The notes under the pieces were generated by a model, which saw only the letters and a list, made by a program, of their open reading frames with translations, was not told the DNA's origin and made no database searches. The translations under genes were made by a program, and so were the position numbers. 9,485 nucleotides of DNA from UBA1535 sp002323775 (GTDB taxonomy: Bacteria; Bacillota; Clostridia; Tissierellales; Sedimentibacteraceae): the NCBI GenBank assembly GCA_031993545.1, contig DAMAHZ010000103.1, positions 1 through 9,485 on the forward strand, written 5' to 3'. Position 1 is the stretch's first letter. Each line of letters opens with the position of its first letter. Shown one piece after another: positions 5,743-9,485 of this stretch.

Positions 5743-6336
5743 TTTTATGTCAGAAAATAATTCTTCAACGCTTTTATCAGCGTTTATTGAAATAATTTCA
5801 TCGTATACTTTGCTAATCTCTTTATAACCCTCATAGACCTTTTTATGGAAGTCTAGCTTCTCATTTTCTAGTCTGTCGCCATTTCCAGTAGATAATTTTC
5901 TGTCTAACGCTTTCTCAGGGTTAATATCAAAGAACAAAACCAAATCAGGTTCTAGTCCATCAATTGCAAAATCGTTAATTTCTTTGACTCTTTGTATACC
6001 TAAATTTCTAGCAATTCCTTGATATACAATGCTGGAATAGACATATCTCTCGCTTATGACTACCTTTCCTTTTTCAAGATTAGGCTTAATAAATTCTGAT
6101 ACAAGCTGAGCACGTGATGCTGCATACAGCAAAGCTTCTGTCATATATGCCATCTCAGTATTGTTATTATCTAGTATTATATCCCGAATTTGTTCACTTA
6201 TTTTGGTGCCGCCGGGTTCTCTTGTAAATACAATTTCCCTTCCAGCATCTTGATAATACTGCGCTATCATTTTTGCCATTGTACTTTTACCAGAGCCATC
6301 AGGTCCTTCAAGCACTATAAACAGTCCTTTCATCAT
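5722..6336 (-). CDS. tmk: Thymidylate kinase
   Basis: Phosphorylates dTMP to dTDP with ATP, an essential step to dTTP. From the preferred start the protein has 204 residues, typical of the family. Seen: P-loop EGPDGSGKST near the N-terminus, the DR[YF]-equivalent region FTREPGGTKISEQIR that contacts dTMP, ALLYAASRAQLV, SERYVYSSIVYQG (substrate-binding Arg-Tyr), and the Asp/Asn-rich LVLFFDINPEKAL strand followed by a lid region. An ATG at 6345 would add three residues, but AAGGA lies directly against it. The same AAGGA is nine bases from the ATG at 6336, and GAGG is closer still, so 6336 (or 6333) is preferred. It follows the decarboxylase by about 90 bases, with a G/C-rich hairpin in between. 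The conserved neighbour order with darA and holB supports the assignment. Confidence 0.97.
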   Translation of the reverse strand: MMKGLFIVLEGPDGSGKSTMAKMIAQYYQDAGREIVFTREPGGTKISEQIRDIILDNNNTEMAYMTEALLYAASRAQLVSEFIKPNLEKGKVVISERYVYSSIVYQGIARNLGIQRVKEINDFAIDGLEPDLVLFFDINPEKALDRKLSTGNGDRLENEKLDFHKKVYEGYKEISKVYDEIISINADKSVEELFSDIKNIINNL

Positions 6337-6403
6337 AAGCCTCATTCCTTTTTATAATTATAACACATATTGCCGTTAATATGAAAACAATTTTTAATTT
6401 ATT

Positions 6404-6424
6404 GGGCGGAGTTAATCTCCGCCC
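6404..6424 (-). terminator. G/C-rich hairpin after the decarboxylase gene
   Basis: Perfect 8-bp inverted repeat GGGCGGAG (6404-6411) and CTCCGCCC (6417-6424) with a five-base loop, starting six bases after the decarboxylase stop. It stands out strongly from the A/T-rich surroundings. On the minus strand the downstream sequence AATAAATTAAAAATTG lacks a clear T-run, so it may be a partial terminator or an attenuator ahead of tmk rather than a full stop. Confidence 0.6.
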
Positions 6425-6429
6425 CAAAA

Positions 6430-7863
6430 TTATTTTACAACTCTTAACATATTATTAGCATCAATTCCATTTACATTAATACCATTTGCCAATATTGATT
6501 TTGCATACTCTATAGTTTCTTCTTTAATAATTTCTCCCGGACATATAAGTGGAATTCCCGGAGGATATGGAATTATAAAGTCTGCTGATATTCTTCCAAA
6601 TGAGTCATCAGCTAAAACCAGCTCACTTTCAGAATAGAATGCGTTCTTCATAGATATTTCCTGCGTCAAACGTGGGAATTCTTCTATGAAAACTCTGCTG
6701 CTTCCCTTATTTTCATTTTTAGCATCTAGGTATATTTCTTTAACGCTATCAAATAATCTTGCTATATCTTCTGGCTCATCAGCAGCTGTTATATATCCGA
6801 CTGTATACATAAGGTCAGACATTTCCATTTGAATCTTATACTTTTCTCTTAATATAATCTCCAATTCTTTACCATTGATTCCAACATCATTCAAGCTTAT
6901 AACAGCTCTTGTCTCATCAAAGGCATGGCTACCATTTTCTTTTAAGAAATCATCAGTTAAGACATTTACTCCTAATTCTCTTAGTTCCTTTGTCTTAGTT
7001 CTGAACATTTCAATATTTTTACATAATCTTTCTTCGCCGTATTTATCCATATATTCCACAGCTCTTTGTGTAGAAGCCATCAATATATATGAAGGACTCG
7101 TAGTTTGAAGCATTCTTAACATTCTGCTTACTTTCTCTGTATCAACTCTATCACTGCATACATGCAAAATAGAGCTTTGTGTCATAGCAGGTAAAGTCTT
7201 GTGCGTACTCTGAGCTACTATATCAGCACCTGATCTCTCTGCTGCTGGTGGAAGCTTGCTACAGAAGTTTAAGTGACTTCCGTGTGCCTCGTCTATCATG
7301 AGAATTTTCCCATACTTGTGCACTATTTCAGCTGCTTTTTTAATATCGAAGCATACACCATAAAATGTAGGATATGTCAAAACAACTAATTTTATTTTCG
7401 GATAATCAATAAGCATTTGCTCTAATTTTTCCAAGCTAACGCTGAAATTAAGACCATGCTCTCTGTTAAATTCTGGGTATAGATATTCAACTTTCAAGCC
7501 GCCTAATATAACTGCGTTGTATACTGACTTATGGCAATCCCTTTGAACCAGTATAAAATCTCCAGGACTTGTACACGCCATAATTGATGAAATAACTCCA
7601 CAAGAAGTACCATTTACAACAATATACGATTTTTTAGCACCGTATGATTTTCCAATACTCTCCAAAGTATTTTTTATCATTCCTGTGGGGAAATGTAGGT
7701 TGTCCGTTCCAATTGTTTCGGTGATATCATAATCATGTAAATTCTCACCTATCTCTTTTAAAATGTTTGGTTTGTTTTTGTGACCGGGCATATGGAAACT
7801 AGTTTGTACCTCTTGTCTAAACTTTTTGATTCCATCAATTAATTCAATTTTTTCAATGCTCAT
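6430..7863 (-). CDS. Orn/Lys/Arg decarboxylase, fold-type I PLP enzyme (YaaO/SpeA family)
   Basis: A PLP-dependent decarboxylase of the aminotransferase-like (fold I) group that acts on lysine, arginine or ornithine to give a polyamine precursor and CO2. Seen: SFHMPGHKN (22-30), GTDNLHFPTG (52-61), the PLP-contacting DEAHGSH (191-197), and the Schiff-base lysine K222 in STHKT (219-223) followed by TQSSILH. The C-terminal domain has PYPPGIPLICPGE (432-444). At 477 residues it is the short Gram-positive form (B. subtilis SpeA and YaaO are similar in length), not the roughly 715-residue enterobacterial form. Its position directly before tmk matches yaaO of B. subtilis. Substrate specificity cannot be read from sequence. 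The start at 7863 has AGGA about ten bases upstream; no better alternative exists. A hairpin at 6404-6424 follows the stop. Confidence 0.93.
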   Translation of the reverse strand: MSIEKIELIDGIKKFRQEVQTSFHMPGHKNKPNILKEIGENLHDYDITETIGTDNLHFPTGMIKNTLESIGKSYGAKKSYIVVNGTSCGVISSIMACTSPGDFILVQRDCHKSVYNAVILGGLKVEYLYPEFNREHGLNFSVSLEKLEQMLIDYPKIKLVVLTYPTFYGVCFDIKKAAEIVHKYGKILMIDEAHGSHLNFCSKLPPAAERSGADIVAQSTHKTLPAMTQSSILHVCSDRVDTEKVSRMLRMLQTTSPSYILMASTQRAVEYMDKYGEERLCKNIEMFRTKTKELRELGVNVLTDDFLKENGSHAFDETRAVISLNDVGINGKELEIILREKYKIQMEMSDLMYTVGYITAADEPEDIARLFDSVKEIYLDAKNENKGSSRVFIEEFPRLTQEISMKNAFYSESELVLADDSFGRISADFIIPYPPGIPLICPGEIIKEETIEYAKSILANGINVNGIDANNMLRVVK

Positions 7864-7951
7864 AGTGCTTGTTTCCTAATTATTCCTTTCTGATATTCTT
7901 CTTTTTTAGGTTTAAAACAAATCTATATTTTTATTACTTGTTTTACTCAAA

Positions 7952-7980
7952 ATAATAGCCTGTGCAATAAAGACTGTATA
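7952..7980 (-). promoter_or_regulatory. Possible promoter for the decarboxylase-tmk block
   Basis: On the minus strand, TATACA (7975-7980, 4/6) and TATTAT (7952-7957, 5/6) are 17 bases apart, giving a leader of about 80 bases. A consensus TATAAT also occurs at 7998-8003 but lacks a convincing -35. No other gene or structured element was found in the 150 bases between the membrane-protein gene and the decarboxylase. Confidence 0.35.
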
Positions 7981-8013
7981 AGAACAATACATTTTCCATT
8001 ATACTGCAAATCT

Positions 8014-8193
8014 TTATTTATGATATGCTCTATCTTTATTTTTCTTGAAGATATTAATTGGATTATTACGCTTTTGAATTCTTCTTTTCTTGGCAATATT
8101 GTTGCTTGTATACACAGTTTCAACATACAATACTACCATTAAAGCAATAATTAAAATCATAATAAACACTATTATCATTATTTCAATAATCAT
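8014..8193 (-). CDS. Small single-pass membrane protein with a basic tail
   Basis: A 59-residue protein of no family I recognise. Residues 1-24 are almost entirely hydrophobic (MIIEIMIIVFIMILIIALMV and onward), broken only by E4, and form one transmembrane helix. From residue 35 the chain is highly basic (AKKRRIQKR at 34-42, then FKKNKDR at 49-55). By the positive-inside rule the tail should be cytoplasmic and the N-terminus outside. The ATG at 8193 is preceded by GAGGG with a short four-base gap. A very good promoter (8239-8267) lies just upstream, which argues that the frame is genuinely expressed. It sits alone between the RNA nuclease and the decarboxylase. The basic tail could bind nucleic acid, acidic lipid or a partner protein; all of this is inference. 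No cysteine or catalytic motif is present. Confidence 0.65.
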   Translation of the reverse strand: MIIEIMIIVFIMILIIALMVVLYVETVYTSNNIAKKRRIQKRNNPINIFKKNKDRAYHK

Positions 8194-8209
8194 TTTACCC
8201 TCTATCTAC

Positions 8210-8220
8210 GACTTTAAGTC
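8210..8220. promoter_or_regulatory. Palindrome GACTTTAAGTC in the leader of the small membrane gene
   Basis: Five-base arms around a single central base, placed about 12-22 bases downstream of the predicted transcription start, where a repressor could block elongation. It is short and could be chance. Confidence 0.25.
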
Positions 8221-8238
8221 TTTACAAATAATAAGTAT

Positions 8239-8267
8239 ATTATATAACAGTGAGCCTACGTTGTCTA
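8239..8267 (-). promoter_or_regulatory. Strong sigma-A-type promoter for the small membrane protein gene
   Basis: On the minus strand the -35 box TAGACA (8262-8267, 5/6 match) is exactly 17 bases from a consensus -10 TATAAT (8239-8244). Transcription would start near 8232, giving a leader of about 40 bases. It is the best promoter match I found in the window. The rest of the gap to the nuclease stop (8268-8378) is A/T-rich sequence in which I see no gene and no clear terminator. Confidence 0.65.
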
Positions 8268-8378
8268 TCAAAAATTTACTGTATTTTCAAATATTTTTTC
8301 AAACAATATTTTTAATAATATTAAACAGCATTTTTAATACTATTTGTTAGAATTACAACAAAATTTTTAATAAAGTAT

Positions 8379-9485
8379 TTATCTGCCAGAAATTATAGTT
8401 AAGTTCATCAAAGCATTTTCAAGCTCGATTAATCTATTGTTTATATCGTTGTATTTTTCAACATTTACTTTGTCATTTAGGCTGCCCTGTGTCAAATTCA
8501 GAGCATTATTGAACAATTTCTTAACAGATTCTATGTCCTTAAGTAAATTATCAATTTTTTCAGCACCTGCAGCTTGTATAGCGTCTGGAAATTCTTGTAT
8601 ATACCTATTAAGCTCCATCACTGAAAATTTATTTTTATCTAATTCATAAATCTGTGCAAAATATGGTACTATACAGTCAATTGAAAACTCGGCTTCAATA
8701 GTTTTAGCAAATTCAGCTTTAGCATCAGCTTCTCCATGAACTATAAATATTTTTTTAGGCTTCTTTGTGAAACCTCTTACCCATTTTAATAGTCCGTTTT
8801 TATCAGCATGTCCGGAAAAACCTTCTAAATCAAATATCTGTGCTGAAATATTAATTTCTTCACCGAATATTTTAACAAGCTTTTCTCCGTCCCTTATTCT
8901 TCTTCCAAGTGTATTTTCTGCCTGATATCCAACAAAAACTATGCTTGATTCTTTTCTCCATAGATTATGCTTTAAATGGTGCTTTATTCTGCCTGCCTCA
9001 CACATACCGCTAGCTGAAATTATAATTTTAGGAGTTTTATCTTCATTTAGAAGTTTAGATTCTATTGGAGATTGAACGAATTTCAAATTTTCAAAATGAA
9101 GTGGATTATCTCCGGATAAAACCAGCTTTCTAGTTTCCTCGTCAAAAACCTGAGAGTTCGATTCAAAAATTTCAGTGCTTTTAGTCGCCAATGGACTGTC
9201 TATATACACTGGAATTTTCCTTAACTCCTCTGCATGCTTACTAGGATAATCATAGTATCTATTTAGCTCATAGATTATTTCCTGAGTACGTCCGACAGCA
9301 AAGGCTGGGATGATAACATTTCCCCCTTGTCTTGTAGTATTTATTATTATATCTATAAGCTTGTCCATCCTAGATTCAGTATCTTGGTGCAGTCTATTTC
9401 CATATGTAGATTCCATAATAACATAATCCGCTTCTTCAATATAGCTTGGATTATTTAATAGAGGTCTGTTTTCTACGCCTAAATC
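8379..9485 (-). CDS. Beta-CASP metallo-beta-lactamase-fold RNA nuclease, N-terminus beyond window
   Basis: C-terminal 368 residues of an MBL-fold RNA-processing exonuclease of the CPSF73/Ysh1-like group (COG1236 type), about 530-540 residues when complete. The frame stays open to the right edge, so the Met at 9416 inside MESTYGNR is not the start: the upstream residues ADYVI belong to the conserved strand. Seen: VIMESTYGNR (beta-CASP motif A acidic residue), FAVGRTQEIIYEL, YIDSPLATKSTEIF, SASGMCEAGRIKHHLKHNL (motif B His), FSGHADKNGLLKW, and VHGEADAKAEF (motif C His). The zinc-site HxHxDH motif should lie in the missing N-terminal part. The last 80 residues are helical and possibly coiled-coil (AEKIDNLLKDIESVKKLF onward), beyond the catalytic core. 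The family processes or degrades RNA 5' or 3' ends; the exact role here is unknown. It ends 185 bases before the small membrane gene. Confidence 0.94.
   Translation of the reverse strand, partial: DLGVENRPLLNNPSYIEEADYVIMESTYGNRLHQDTESRMDKLIDIIINTTRQGGNVIIPAFAVGRTQEIIYELNRYYDYPSKHAEELRKIPVYIDSPLATKSTEIFESNSQVFDEETRKLVLSGDNPLHFENLKFVQSPIESKLLNEDKTPKIIISASGMCEAGRIKHHLKHNLWRKESSIVFVGYQAENTLGRRIRDGEKLVKIFGEEINISAQIFDLEGFSGHADKNGLLKWVRGFTKKPKKIFIVHGEADAKAEFAKTIEAEFSIDCIVPYFAQIYELDKNKFSVMELNRYIQEFPDAIQAAGAEKIDNLLKDIESVKKLFNNALNLTQGSLNDKVNVEKYNDINNRLIELENALMNLTIISGR

Noticed and set aside
8090..8350. Plus-strand 86-codon hydrophobic reading frame
   Set aside because: It is antisense to the small membrane-protein gene and its promoter, has no Shine-Dalgarno, and its Ile/Leu-rich composition is what A/T-rich DNA gives by chance.

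Overview
The window is low-G+C DNA of the kind expected from a strictly anaerobic, Gram-positive Clostridia-type bacterium. Three things suggest this. The gene order decarboxylase (yaaO type) – tmk – darA – holB – ricT is the conserved Firmicutes block known from Bacillus subtilis. There is a 56-residue clostridial 2[4Fe-4S] ferredoxin. Codon use is strongly A/T-ending throughout. I cannot name a genus from sequence alone. No rRNA, tRNA, CRISPR array, transposase or phage gene is visible.

Layout, right to left, which is the direction of transcription for nearly everything (minus strand). The right edge (8379-9485) holds the C-terminal two thirds of a beta-CASP metallo-beta-lactamase-fold RNA nuclease. 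Next is a 59-residue single-pass membrane protein (8014-8193) with its own good promoter. Then comes the housekeeping block: an Orn/Lys/Arg decarboxylase (6430-7863), thymidylate kinase (5722-6336), the cyclic-di-AMP receptor DarA (5302-5634), DNA polymerase III delta' (4277-5278) and the RicT/PSP1 protein (3072-4124). The yaaR gene that sits between darA and holB in B. subtilis is absent. The ferredoxin (2783-2953) follows ricT and probably has its own promoter.

The left part is built around a divergent promoter pair near 2119-2179. Leftward it drives a two-gene operon: a PHP-family histidinol-phosphatase-like protein (1219-2061), then a YtcJ-type amidohydrolase cut by the left edge (1-1208). 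Rightward it drives the only convincing plus-strand gene, an unrecognised 130-residue Asn- and Cys-containing protein (2259-2651). That gene has a hairpin-bearing leader and a very good ribosome binding site. It shares a perfect 14-bp bidirectional terminator (2721-2770) with the convergent ferredoxin gene.

The housekeeping block joins dTTP synthesis (Tmk), clamp loading (HolB), second-messenger sensing (DarA) and mRNA maturation control (RicT). The points most worth a second look are the nine-cysteine, period-three ladder at the N-terminus of RicT, the orphan plus-strand gene with its shared regulatory region, the small membrane protein, and the hairpins sitting on or next to stop codons in the tmk-holB block.
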